Assembly: GCA_021739645.1 (NCBI GenBank)
Contig: JAIPBL010000006.1
Location: forward strand, 1 to 64,000
Length of the DNA stretch: 64,000 nucleotides
Reading direction: 5' to 3'
From: Saprospiraceae bacterium
Lineage (GTDB): Bacteria > Bacteroidota > Bacteroidia > Chitinophagales > Saprospiraceae
The position numbers and the translations under genes are program-made. This document shows, in pieces, positions 43,933 to 52,771 of this stretch; within the stretch, counting starts at the first letter, position 1, and each line of letters begins with the position of its first letter. Under the pieces are notes generated by a model. That model was given only the letters and a program-made list of their open reading frames with translations. It had not been told where the DNA came from and made no database searches.

Positions 43933-45312
43933 TTACTTTTTCCAAGGCAAACTGTTCACCCGCCGTCCGCAGAGGTAGCCAAGGTCAATACCCGTCTCGC
44001 AATCCATGCGGAAATGGACACCGAGCGGTATGCGGCTCAGGGCATTTTCTTGGGCCATTTCATAAAAATTATTGAAAAAACGGGGAGTACCCTTGAAATC
44101 CGTGCGGCCCTCGTGCGAGCGGTCCAACATGCCGAATTGGTTGCCGAAGACATTGGTGAGCACCTCGGCGCCGGCGCCGCCCATGGTCGAGTGGCCGGAT
44201 GGGTAGCTTGGGAACGATGGCGTGAAGCCTGTCTCACCGGTCAGTGGATTGTTGAGGGCTGGCTCCCAGCTCGGGTCTATCAATCGGTGGATATAACTTT
44301 CGGGGCGTTCGAAATTGTAGAGGTATTTTGAGTGCCAGCAGGCCACGGCGGCGTCGTTGAGCGCAATGCCCAATTTAGCGTAGGTGTACAGGGCAGTTTC
44401 GAGGCTGGGGTTTTCTTTTGAAATGACTTGGTTGGTTATGGAAATCCAGCGTGAGCCGGGGCTAAATGTCAAGTTGACAAAATCATCGCTCCAAAACTGG
44501 CCAATCCAATGGCCGTCCTCCCAGTTGTCATCGTGGATGGCGTTGAACACCTCAAGTGCTTGGGCATAAAGGGCAGATGTTGGGGATTCGCTGTATTGCA
44601 ACGGCGCCTTGCAGAGCTTGTCGGCGGGCAAAAGTGCAAAAGTGCGGGTATTTCCCCAGTATGGAAACATAGGCTTGCCTGGGCCGGGAAGGGTCGGCAC
44701 CCAATCGCCAGGGCTGTCGTAATGCGTTTGCCAGTCGTAAGTGCCAAAGGGGGTCAGGTAAGCATCATGGGCTTCGATATCGGTTTTCGACCAAGCCCAA
44801 ACAGCATCAGCTACGGCCAGGCCATAAGCTTTTGAGATGTCATAAACTTTGTCGTTGGTGACTGCTTGGTACTTATCCTCAAGGCTGTTTTCCAGGGCCG
44901 ACATGCGGGTGTACATGTCGCTGGGCGGGTTGGGAAAGAACTTGTGCATCAAATCTTCGTAAACAAAATGCACGACAGTTGGCCAGTGGTAGGTGGCGTT
45001 TTTTTCTACTTCTGGAATGACCAAGCCAGGGTAGAGGCTCCGCATGGAATTGTATTCGGGCATGCCTTTCACACAAGCCTCGTAGGCGGCCAAGCCCATA
45101 TAGGCAAGTGCTCGTGGGGTGGGACCGGGGCGGTAGCCGGGCGAGTAACGCTCCACGTCAAGGAACATTTGGTTCCATTTCAAGGCGGCTTCTGCATCAT
45201 AACCAGCAACAGTTGACACGGTTGGCTCTTCATCTTTTACACAGGAAGAAAAAAGAAAAGAAACCAATAGGAAGCTGCAGAATACAGCAAAGATGTTTCT
45301 CAAAAAAATCAT
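43933..45312 (-). CDS. Vanadium-dependent haloperoxidase-like lipoprotein
   Basis: 459 residues. Lipoprotein signal (FLLVSFLFSSC). The PAP2/haloperoxidase core is at the C-terminal side: Lys in CWHSKYLYNFERPESY (K and R of the vanadate pocket), PSYPSGHSTMGGAGAEVL (Ser-Gly-His), and SRIPLGVHFRMDCETG (Arg and His). All the expected vanadate-binding residues are visible. It would oxidise halides with hydrogen peroxide, or act as an acid phosphatase; the fold supports both. Located in the outer part of the cell. It is divergent from a two-component pair and about 2.4 kb from a second haloperoxidase. Confidence 0.85.
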   Translation of the reverse strand: MIFLRNIFAVFCSFLLVSFLFSSCVKDEEPTVSTVAGYDAEAALKWNQMFLDVERYSPGYRPGPTPRALAYMGLAAYEACVKGMPEYNSMRSLYPGLVIPEVEKNATYHWPTVVHFVYEDLMHKFFPNPPSDMYTRMSALENSLEDKYQAVTNDKVYDISKAYGLAVADAVWAWSKTDIEAHDAYLTPFGTYDWQTHYDSPGDWVPTLPGPGKPMFPYWGNTRTFALLPADKLCKAPLQYSESPTSALYAQALEVFNAIHDDNWEDGHWIGQFWSDDFVNLTFSPGSRWISITNQVISKENPSLETALYTYAKLGIALNDAAVACWHSKYLYNFERPESYIHRLIDPSWEPALNNPLTGETGFTPSFPSYPSGHSTMGGAGAEVLTNVFGNQFGMLDRSHEGRTDFKGTPRFFNNFYEMAQENALSRIPLGVHFRMDCETGIDLGYLCGRRVNSLPWKK

Positions 45313-45369
45313 AGGATTATCATTTTGTCTTTCACAAAGTAGCTAGCTTGTTGGAATGAGCGTAGGCGA

Positions 45370-45406
45370 GCAATTTGTCCGGTGCACAAATTGCGCTGCA
45401 AATCTA
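45370..45406 (-). promoter_or_regulatory. Haloperoxidase promoter with perfect dyad at the start site
   Basis: TAGATTTG on the minus strand (45406-45399) fully matches the -7 box. Five bases downstream GCAATTTGT and ACAAATTGC (45370-45394) form a perfect 9-bp dyad with a 7-bp loop, where RNA synthesis should begin. A regulator bound here would block this promoter; the divergent response regulator is the obvious candidate. Confidence 0.5.
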
Positions 45407-45523
45407 CCGCCACTTCTCGCTTTTATACTTATTTTGTGGATAAAAAATTTCTTAGAAAACGAATAAAATTCGATTTGGACAAATACCGACTTGATTCTTT
45501 CATGCGATATGAACTGACGAAAT

Positions 45524-46204
45524 ATGAAAGTGCTAATTGTTGAAGATGAGGTAAAGACGGTTCAGTCTCTCAAAAAAGGGCTGGAAGAGCATCAAATGGT
45601 GGTCGAGTTCGCCCACGACGGCCTTTCCGGCAAGCAGATTGCCGAAGCGGGCAACTTCGATGTCATCATTTCGGATGTGGTGATGCCCAAAATGTCGGGC
45701 TTCGAGCTGGTTAAACACTTGCGCGACGCTGGCGTGAGAACGCCGATATTGCTACTCACCGCTATGGGCGCCACCGACGACAAAGTCATCGGATTTGAGG
45801 CAGGTGCCGACGACTACTTGGTGAAGCCATTCGAGTTCAAAGAACTGCTCGTGCGCATCCGGGCACTGGCCCGCCGGGGAAAGGAGGGTATCCTGCCCAA
45901 AACCATCCTCAGCTTCTCTGACCTCGAAATGAACCTCGACGCCAAGACCTGCCACCGGGGCGGCAAAAAAGTGGACCTGACGCCCAAAGAATTTGCCCTA
46001 ATGGAATATCTCATACGGAACCAGGGGAGGGTGGTGTCCAAGGTCGAAATCGCCGAAAAAGTCTGGGACATCAATTTTGACACCGGCACGAACGTCATCG
46101 AAGTTTATGTCAGCTACCTGCGCAACAAGCTCGACCGCCCATTTGACAAAAAACTCATCCATACCATATTCGGCCTTGGCTATGTGCTCAAGGAAGAAGA
46201 ATGA
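45524..46204 (+). CDS. OmpR-family response regulator
   Basis: 226 residues. A receiver with the acidic pair VEDEV, phospho-Asp in FDVIISDVVMP, switch Thr in LLTAMGA and Lys in YLVKPF; then a winged-helix DNA-binding domain (VDLTPKEFALMEYLIRNQGRVVSK, IEVYVSYLRNKLDRP, IHTIFGLGYVLKEEE). It heads a three-gene run with a histidine kinase and a haloperoxidase and lies divergent to another haloperoxidase. Confidence 0.95.
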   Translation: MKVLIVEDEVKTVQSLKKGLEEHQMVVEFAHDGLSGKQIAEAGNFDVIISDVVMPKMSGFELVKHLRDAGVRTPILLLTAMGATDDKVIGFEAGADDYLVKPFEFKELLVRIRALARRGKEGILPKTILSFSDLEMNLDAKTCHRGGKKVDLTPKEFALMEYLIRNQGRVVSKVEIAEKVWDINFDTGTNVIEVYVSYLRNKLDRPFDKKLIHTIFGLGYVLKEEE

Positions 46205-46207
46205 TGA

Positions 46208-46317
46208 AAGGAAAAAGTTTAAAGTGAAAAGGCAAAAGTAGCGAGACGAACACGGCTACTTGAGTCAGTTTGCGGCGTCCTTTTTACTTTAAACTTTTTC
46301 CTTTTTACTTTCAAAAA
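46208..46317. repeat. Inverted repeat of AAAGTTTAAAGT type between regulator and kinase genes
   Basis: AAGGAAAAAGTTTAAAGTGAA on the left pairs with the complement of TTACTTTAAACTTTTTCCTT on the right (about 25-bp arms, one mismatch). Extra CTTTTTAC/CTTTTTCC units run up to the kinase ATG. It separates two genes that would otherwise be tightly coupled and could fold in the mRNA. Confidence 0.75.
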
Positions 46318-47691
46318 ATGCAGATAAGAACCCGCCTGACATTGCAGTTCATGCTCATCGTGGCAAGCATCATGCTGGCGGCAATGCTCATTATTTATTT
46401 CCAGTTCAAAAGCCATTTGCAACAGGAGTTTTTTGGAAACCTGCGCTCCAAGGCAAATCTTACGGTATCGGTGGCAATGAACAGGTTGGAACGAGATGGC
46501 TTGCAGGAAGTGCCAAACACGCCAGCCGCCAAGTCTTTTACCCCCTTCACCGAGAACATCTCAATTTACGACGATCAAAACCGGAGGGTTTATACCTTCA
46601 ACCCCTCGCCTGCCGATTTCAAGCCTGCCACCCTCGCCGAGATACGCAAAATGGGCGAGTGCCAATTTAAACATAGTGGATACAGTGCCATCGGTACTAG
46701 CCATGAAGGGTCATCGGGCAAGCGTTATGTCGTCATTGCGGAAGCTATCTTCAAACCGGAGGCGCTCACAAAATTGACCCGCATTCTCGTAATGGTGTTT
46801 TGTGCTACCTGTTTATTGGTCGCCATCGGTGGGTGGTTTTTTGCCGGGCAAGCACTCGGCCCCGTCAGCCGAATCATGAACCAAGTGGACGCCCTGCTGC
46901 CCAGCGACATGAACCGTCGGCTCGAAACTTCCAGGAATAATGATGAATTGGCCCGCCTCGTCGTCACTTTCAACCGGCTGCTCGACCGACTCCAAACAGC
47001 CTTCAATGCCCAAAAACTCTTTCTCTCGAACATCTCCCACGAACTGAAAAACCCGCTCACGGTCATCACTTCACAGATAGAAATCATCCTGCAAAAAGAC
47101 CGGACAGAGGCCGAGTACCGACAAACCCTACAATCCGTGCTGGACGACACCCGTGAACTGAACCTGGTCTCCGACAAGCTGATGCAATTGGCCAAAATCA
47201 CGGCCAGCGGCCAGCAGGTGGAATTTGAAAAAATCAGGATAGACGAGGCCGTTTGGCAAGCAAAAGCCGCCCTGCTCAAGTCGCACCCCGACTACAAAAT
47301 CAACTTCGAAATCGTCAACCTTCCGGAGGACGAAGCGCTTCTTTACGTGAAGGCTAACGACCATCTCCTTCGCACAGCACTGACCAACCTGATGGACAAT
47401 GGGTGCAAGTACAGCCCCGACCACCACGTAAAGGTTCGGCTGCTTTTTTTGGTGGAAGGCAACCCCGCTATCGAGATACAGGACCGAGGACCTGGCATCC
47501 CAGAAGCTGAGTTGCCACTGGTCTTCGAGCCGTTTTACCGCAGCCCCAAGACCGACAAAGTCAAGGGTAGCGGCGTCGGACTCTCGCTGGTGGACAGCAT
47601 CGTGAAGCTGCATCGGATTGAACTCAAAGTCTCCAACCTTCAGCCTTCTGGATCGGTGTTTCGATTGGAGTTTCCAATGATAAATGATTGA
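46318..47691 (+). CDS. HAMP-containing sensor histidine kinase
   Basis: 457 residues from the ATG at 46318 (MQIRTRLTLQFMLIVASIML). Two membrane helices bracket a short periplasmic sensor (about 35-165); HAMP near FAGQALGPVSRIMNQVD; H-box FLSNISHELKNPLTV; N-box NLMDNGCKYSP; GPGIPE and GSGVGLSLV. It is the partner of the preceding OmpR-family regulator. The stop (47689-47691) lies 2 bp before the next ATG, so the haloperoxidase downstream is probably in the same operon. Confidence 0.93.
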   Translation: MQIRTRLTLQFMLIVASIMLAAMLIIYFQFKSHLQQEFFGNLRSKANLTVSVAMNRLERDGLQEVPNTPAAKSFTPFTENISIYDDQNRRVYTFNPSPADFKPATLAEIRKMGECQFKHSGYSAIGTSHEGSSGKRYVVIAEAIFKPEALTKLTRILVMVFCATCLLVAIGGWFFAGQALGPVSRIMNQVDALLPSDMNRRLETSRNNDELARLVVTFNRLLDRLQTAFNAQKLFLSNISHELKNPLTVITSQIEIILQKDRTEAEYRQTLQSVLDDTRELNLVSDKLMQLAKITASGQQVEFEKIRIDEAVWQAKAALLKSHPDYKINFEIVNLPEDEALLYVKANDHLLRTALTNLMDNGCKYSPDHHVKVRLLFLVEGNPAIEIQDRGPGIPEAELPLVFEPFYRSPKTDKVKGSGVGLSLVDSIVKLHRIELKVSNLQPSGSVFRLEFPMIND

Positions 47692-47693
47692 AA

Positions 47694-49058
47694 ATGAACA
47701 ATGTAGCGAATAAGAAAACGATGCTGGTTTTGGCGGTGCTGGTTGCACTTGCCTTGGCACTGCTTGCGTGGCGTGGCTTTTTTTCGGGCGAAAAATCGTT
47801 TGGGCGCCTCGACCCTGCAGTGGCCATAATTCTCGACTGGCACGAACACGCTTTCAAAGCCGAGAAAGAATGTGAGGGCTACCGGGAACCCATTGCTGCA
47901 CGCATTTATGCCTACTCGGGGCTGGCTGCTTGGGAGGCTGCACGGCCCATACTGGGAGACCAAGCTGGGCAGCCTTTTCTTTCACATTTTGAGGGGTTGC
48001 AAATTCCCGAACCGCCGCCTGGCCAACAGCTTCATTTGCCCACCGTGCTCAATGCTTGTTACAGTAATATTTTTCAAAAATTCTTCCTTTTTGCTCCCCG
48101 CAATATTGAACAAGAAAGAAAAGATTTGGAAGCAAATTGGGCGGGAAAGCTGCGCCTAGACACCGACTCCGCCACCTTCCGTGCTTCTGCTGATTTTGGT
48201 AAAAAAATGGCGTTGGCCATGTATGACTGGTCGGCCACGGACACGGTTGGCCACATGGCCTACCTGCACATTTACGACGACAGTTTCAAGCCGCCAACCT
48301 CCAATTCTGCTTGGCAGCCCTGCGACGATTTTCCCACGCCGCCACTGCTGCCGCACTGGGGCGAGGTGCGCTGTTTTGCCATCAATCCCAACGATTTCAT
48401 AGCCACGCCGCCGCCGCCGTTTTCGATGGAATCTCAATCGCCTTTCTACGTGCAAGCACTGGAAATTTACACCATGAACGCTCCCTTGTCACCTGAAAAT
48501 CAATGGGTTGCGGAATATTGGAGTGATGACCTGCCTGGCCTTACCGGTACTTCTGCGGGCCGCTGGATTTCCATCGCCAACCAAGTGGTAATGCAGGAGG
48601 AACCCACCCCAGCCAAGGCGCTCGCAACATACTTGCGCCTCGGCGTGGCGCTCTCGGATGCGACAGTGGCCTGCTGGATATCTAAATACCGCTACAACCT
48701 TTTACGTCCAGAAACCTTCATCCGGCGGGTGATTCAACGGGACTGGCGACCCATCATGCACACCCCTTCACACCCCTCGTACCCCTCCGGCCATGCAATG
48801 ATTTCCGCCGCCGCCGCCGAGGTGCTCACGCAACTTTATGGAAAGCAGTTTGAACTGACCGACCGTACCCACGAAAATCGATTGGAGTTCAAGGGCAAAC
48901 CCCGCCGCTTCCATTCTTTTTATGAAATGGCTTTTGAAAACGCTTCCTCCCGTATTGCCCTCGGTGTTCACTACCGCATGGACTGCGACGAGGGCACTCG
49001 CCTTGGGCTGTCCATTGGAAAGAAAATAGCAGAAATGGGGGTGTCAAATTTTGAGTAG
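47694..49058 (+). CDS. Second vanadium-haloperoxidase-like protein
   Basis: 454 residues from the ATG at 47694. N-terminal membrane anchor (MLVLAVLVALALALLAWRGF) in place of a lipoprotein signal. Same core as the protein at 43.9-45.3 kb: CWISKYRYNLLRPETF, PSYPSGHAMISAAAAEVL, SRIALGVHYRMDCDEG. The two differ in length and linker, so they are diverged paralogues. Coupled to the kinase gene (2 bp gap). Periplasm-facing, haloperoxidase or phosphatase. Confidence 0.85.
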   Translation: MNNVANKKTMLVLAVLVALALALLAWRGFFSGEKSFGRLDPAVAIILDWHEHAFKAEKECEGYREPIAARIYAYSGLAAWEAARPILGDQAGQPFLSHFEGLQIPEPPPGQQLHLPTVLNACYSNIFQKFFLFAPRNIEQERKDLEANWAGKLRLDTDSATFRASADFGKKMALAMYDWSATDTVGHMAYLHIYDDSFKPPTSNSAWQPCDDFPTPPLLPHWGEVRCFAINPNDFIATPPPPFSMESQSPFYVQALEIYTMNAPLSPENQWVAEYWSDDLPGLTGTSAGRWISIANQVVMQEEPTPAKALATYLRLGVALSDATVACWISKYRYNLLRPETFIRRVIQRDWRPIMHTPSHPSYPSGHAMISAAAAEVLTQLYGKQFELTDRTHENRLEFKGKPRRFHSFYEMAFENASSRIALGVHYRMDCDEGTRLGLSIGKKIAEMGVSNFE

Positions 49059-49148
49059 CAAATTGAACGGCCTTTCTTGCTTCGCAAATTCAAAGTATTG
49101 CCTAATTTGGCGGTCAAAGTTTTGACCTAAACAATATATCAATCTCGC

Positions 49149-50810
49149 ATGTCAAAGAATCTCACCGCCTTGTCCGGCAGAAAGGGCTTGACCGACAACC
49201 TCTTCGAAACCATCGGCAACTTGACCGAAGCAGAAGGCTTTCTGAACAATAAAGACGCCGCTCGTCTGGCCGAAGAATACCTCGTCGGGGATGCCGCCGT
49301 TTACGGGGCGAGCACCTTTTACGACTTCACTCGCCCGGAAAACAAGGGCAAAAAAGTCTATGTCTGCAATGGCAGTGCCTGCCTCGTGGCGGGTACGCAG
49401 GATAAATTGAAAGCAGAATTGGGCCAGCATTTCAAAGCAGAAGAAATTGGCGAAATGACCTGCTTGGGCCGCTGCCACGAGAACAGTGCCTTTCACTACG
49501 ATGGTCACAACTACTCCGGCCAAAGTACCGCCAAACTCCAGTTGGGCGGGAACATCGCCGAACTGGAGTTCGGCGACACCTACAACGTGCAGGCCATCGG
49601 TGCGGGCATTTTGACCAAACCGTTCGCTTCCCTCGATGAAATCCGGGACGATTTCAAGAAAATGTTAGCGGCTACACCAGAAGATTTGCTAGCACAAATC
49701 AAGGCGTCCGGCTTACGGGGCAGAGGCGGTGCGGGATTCCCCATCGGCATCAAACTGGAAGGTTGCCGCAAGGCAGAATCCGACCAAAAATACATCGTTT
49801 GCAACGCTGATGAGGGCGACCCCGGCAGCTACTCCGACCGCTATCTGCTTGAGCAGCAGCCGATTGCGGTGCTGGTCGGCCTCATCATCGCTGGCTACGT
49901 GACCGGTGCTGACCGGGGCGTGATGTACATCCGCTACGAGTACCCAGAAAGCATCGAAATCATCAAACAGGCCATCGCTGACTTGGCCGCTGCTGGGCTG
50001 ACTGGCACTGGGATTTTGGGCAGCGATTTTAATTTTGAATTCAAAGTTATCGAAGCACGGGGTGCATACATCTGCGGTGAAGAAACAGCACTTTTGGCCA
50101 GCATAGAAGGTCAACGGCCAGAGGTTCGGGTGCGCCCGCCTTACCCTGTCAACTACGGCCTATTCGGCAAACCGACCATCGTGAACAACGTGGAAACCCT
50201 CGCCAATCTTCATTTTATCCTAAAAAATGGCGGTGAGGCATTCGCCAAAATCGGCACCTCAAAAAGTAGCGGCACCAAGCTTATTTCATTGGACAGTGCC
50301 TTCAACTGTCCCGGCATTTACGAAGTGGACATGGGTACGCCACTTGCAACCGTCGTCGAGGAGTTGGGTGGTGGTTTCAAGCGTCCAGTGAAGGCACTGC
50401 ATATCGGTGGCCCGCTCGGCGGCCTCGTGCCTGTGGAGAAGATGTTCGACCTGACGGTGGACTTCGAGAGCTTCGCCCAAAACAGCTTCCTGCTCGGCCA
50501 TGCCAGCATCGTCAGCTTGCCAGAGGAGTATCCTATGGTAGCCTACTTGGAGCACCTGTTCGCCTTCACTGCGCACGAGAGTTGTGGCAAATGTTTCCCT
50601 TGCCGCATCGGTTCGGTGCGGGGAAAAGAACTGCTGCAAAAAGCACAAACCAGCGACTACAAGATTGACAATGAGTTGTTTACGGATTTGTTGGATACCA
50701 TGAAGAAAGGCTCGCTCTGTGCCCTCGGCGGGGGTATTCCGCTGCCGGTGATGAATGCAATGGCGCATTTTGGCGGGGAGTTGAGTGCGTATTTTAAGGA
50801 AAAGGTATAG
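49149..50810 (+). CDS. NuoE-NuoF fusion (HoxF/FdsB-like diaphorase subunit)
   Basis: 553 residues. Residues about 1-135 are a NuoE-like thioredoxin fold with 2Fe-2S ligands (VCNGSAC and CLGRC). From about 165 on it is NuoF: NADH/FMN loop GRGGAGFPIGIKLEGC, CNADEGDPGSYSDR, YICGEETALLASIEGQRP, and 4Fe-4S ligands ESCGKCFPCRIGS with the last Cys in SLCALGG. It would oxidise NADH and pass electrons on, or the reverse, in a soluble complex. No hydrogenase, formate dehydrogenase or other Nuo subunit lies nearby. Confidence 0.88.
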   Translation: MSKNLTALSGRKGLTDNLFETIGNLTEAEGFLNNKDAARLAEEYLVGDAAVYGASTFYDFTRPENKGKKVYVCNGSACLVAGTQDKLKAELGQHFKAEEIGEMTCLGRCHENSAFHYDGHNYSGQSTAKLQLGGNIAELEFGDTYNVQAIGAGILTKPFASLDEIRDDFKKMLAATPEDLLAQIKASGLRGRGGAGFPIGIKLEGCRKAESDQKYIVCNADEGDPGSYSDRYLLEQQPIAVLVGLIIAGYVTGADRGVMYIRYEYPESIEIIKQAIADLAAAGLTGTGILGSDFNFEFKVIEARGAYICGEETALLASIEGQRPEVRVRPPYPVNYGLFGKPTIVNNVETLANLHFILKNGGEAFAKIGTSKSSGTKLISLDSAFNCPGIYEVDMGTPLATVVEELGGGFKRPVKALHIGGPLGGLVPVEKMFDLTVDFESFAQNSFLLGHASIVSLPEEYPMVAYLEHLFAFTAHESCGKCFPCRIGSVRGKELLQKAQTSDYKIDNELFTDLLDTMKKGSLCALGGGIPLPVMNAMAHFGGELSAYFKEKV

Positions 50811-50864
50811 TTCAACATGAATTGAATTTTTCAGCAATTCACTTTTTTATTTCCTCCAAGCCGC

Positions 50865-50934
50865 CTTTGTCATTGCCGAAGGCAACCTGCAACGTCTCGC
50901 GAGATGTCGCAGGTTGCCTTCGGCAATGACAAAG
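50865..50934. repeat. Perfect inverted repeat with 26-bp arms
   Basis: CTTTGTCATTGCCGAAGG ... at 50865-50890 is exactly complementary to 50909-50934; the 18-bp loop contains TCTCGCGAGA, itself a palindrome. It lies between two plus-strand genes. No T-run follows, so termination is uncertain; it resembles an REP-type repeat. Confidence 0.85.
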
Positions 50935-50966
50935 TAGACAGCGCTGGATAATTGATGATATTTTAA

Positions 50967-52769
50967 ATGGAGACAGTATCTTTAAAAAAGCTATTTTTTT
51001 CACACTTTCTGCTACTGCTTTCACTGTCAATCTCCGCTCAACCCGACCCCCGCCACCTCCAATCCGGCCACGAAATTTTCACCAACGGCTACATTGACCA
51101 ACCCTACATCGTAACGCTGCCAGACAGTACCTGGCTCTGCACTTTCACCACCGGAAAACTCGAAGAAGGACTGGACGGCCAGCATATCGCTGCTTCCCGC
51201 AGCGCCGACCAAGGGCAAAATTGGACCACGCCCGTGCCCATCGAACCTGCTGCTGGGCCTGCCGCCAGTTGGGCGATGCCCTACCTGACCAGCTTCGGTC
51301 GGGTCTATGTTTTTTACAGTTACAATGGCGATGAGGTGAGCGAACTCAAGGGTGAAAAATTACCACGAAACGACATGCTCGGTTGGTATTGTTTCAAGTT
51401 CAGTGACGACGGCGGCCTCACTTGGTCGGAGCGCCACCGCCTGCCCATGCGTCTCACCGCCTGCGACTTCACCAACGACTGGCAGGGGAAAGTGCAGATT
51501 TTCTGGGGAATCGGAAAACCCGTGACGGTTGGGAAAGGCATGATGCTGGGTTTCACCAAAATTGGAAAGTACATGCTGGACAAGGGCGAGGGCTGGTTTT
51601 TTCGCTGTGAAAACATCAACGCCGAGCGTGACCCGAACCGCCTGAAATGGCAAATGCTGCCCGACGGCGAGAACGGTGTCGGGAATCCCGATTTCGGTTC
51701 GGTGCAGGAAGAACACAGCGTGGTGGCCATGTCCGACGGCGGACTGTGCTGCATTTACCGGACACAAACGGGTTACCTCGCCGAGTCGTACAGCCATGAT
51801 GGCGGGCATCATTGGACGCTGCCAAAACAGGCCCAATACCTTGACGGACACCCAGTGAAAAACCCCCGTGCCTGTCCAAAAGCATGGCGCTGCACCAACG
51901 GCAAATACCTGCTCTGGTACCACAACCACAGTGGCGACCATTTCAGCTCCCGTAATCCCGCTTGGCTGGCCGCTGGCAAGGAAGTGGCTGGTGAAATCAG
52001 GTGGTCGCAGCCGGAGTTGGTGCTTTACGACCTTGACCACAGCTACGAGACTGGCCGCTTTAGCTACCCCGACCTCGTGGAGCAAAATGGCCGTTTTTGG
52101 TTGACCGAAACCAACAAGTTCAAGGCCAGCATCCATCCGGTGCCGATTGAGTTGGTTGAGGGGCTTTGGCGGCAGCTTGATGACCCCAGCCGTCCACCGT
52201 CAACCCTCTCCCGTCCACCGGCCATGTCCTTTCCAGAAGATAGTTTGAAAAGTGAAAAACTGCCCATCAGTGGCTTTCCGAAGAATTCGGCGGGCGGCTA
52301 TGTTTTCTACAATGCCATGCTGGATACGGGCGGTTTCACCATCGAAATGACCGTGCAGCCACGAGACTTCTCACCAAACCGGGTGCTGCTCGATACCCGA
52401 AACGAGACGGGTTCCGGCTTCTACATCCAGACCACCGGCTACCGCCAGTTGGAGCTAACCCTCTGCAATACAGAGACTTGTGAAACCTGGGCCACCGACT
52501 CGGGCCTGCTCGACATCGTGCGGCCTCACAAAGTGACTTTCATCGTGGACAATGGTCCAGATATCATCCTGGCGGTGGTGGATGGGCAACTGTGCGATGG
52601 TGGCATTAGCCGACAATATGGTTGGGAATTTTACTCGCCGTTTTTGGGCCAGGTTTTGACCAACAGGAAAAAGGAGATTCGGATATTACCAGAGGAAATG
52701 AAGTTGCTCAAGCTTTACGACCGGGTGTTGAGCGTTTCGGAAGCGGTTGAAAATCAAAGAATTAAGTAA
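50967..52769 (+). CDS. Secreted sialidase-like BNR protein with C-terminal LamG-like domain
   Basis: 600 residues. Signal peptide (LFFSHFLLLLSLSISAQ). Asp-box repeats SADQGQNW, SDDGGLTW and SHDGGHHW and a six-blade-like layout point to the sialidase superfamily; the catalytic Arg triad was not traced with confidence. The C-terminal 180 residues (GGYVFYNAMLDTGGFTIEMTVQP, LYDRVLSVSEAVENQ) look like a concanavalin/LamG-like domain. Probably a glycan hydrolase acting outside the cytoplasm. Confidence 0.7.
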   Translation: METVSLKKLFFSHFLLLLSLSISAQPDPRHLQSGHEIFTNGYIDQPYIVTLPDSTWLCTFTTGKLEEGLDGQHIAASRSADQGQNWTTPVPIEPAAGPAASWAMPYLTSFGRVYVFYSYNGDEVSELKGEKLPRNDMLGWYCFKFSDDGGLTWSERHRLPMRLTACDFTNDWQGKVQIFWGIGKPVTVGKGMMLGFTKIGKYMLDKGEGWFFRCENINAERDPNRLKWQMLPDGENGVGNPDFGSVQEEHSVVAMSDGGLCCIYRTQTGYLAESYSHDGGHHWTLPKQAQYLDGHPVKNPRACPKAWRCTNGKYLLWYHNHSGDHFSSRNPAWLAAGKEVAGEIRWSQPELVLYDLDHSYETGRFSYPDLVEQNGRFWLTETNKFKASIHPVPIELVEGLWRQLDDPSRPPSTLSRPPAMSFPEDSLKSEKLPISGFPKNSAGGYVFYNAMLDTGGFTIEMTVQPRDFSPNRVLLDTRNETGSGFYIQTTGYRQLELTLCNTETCETWATDSGLLDIVRPHKVTFIVDNGPDIILAVVDGQLCDGGISRQYGWEFYSPFLGQVLTNRKKEIRILPEEMKLLKLYDRVLSVSEAVENQRIK

Positions 52770-52771
52770 AA

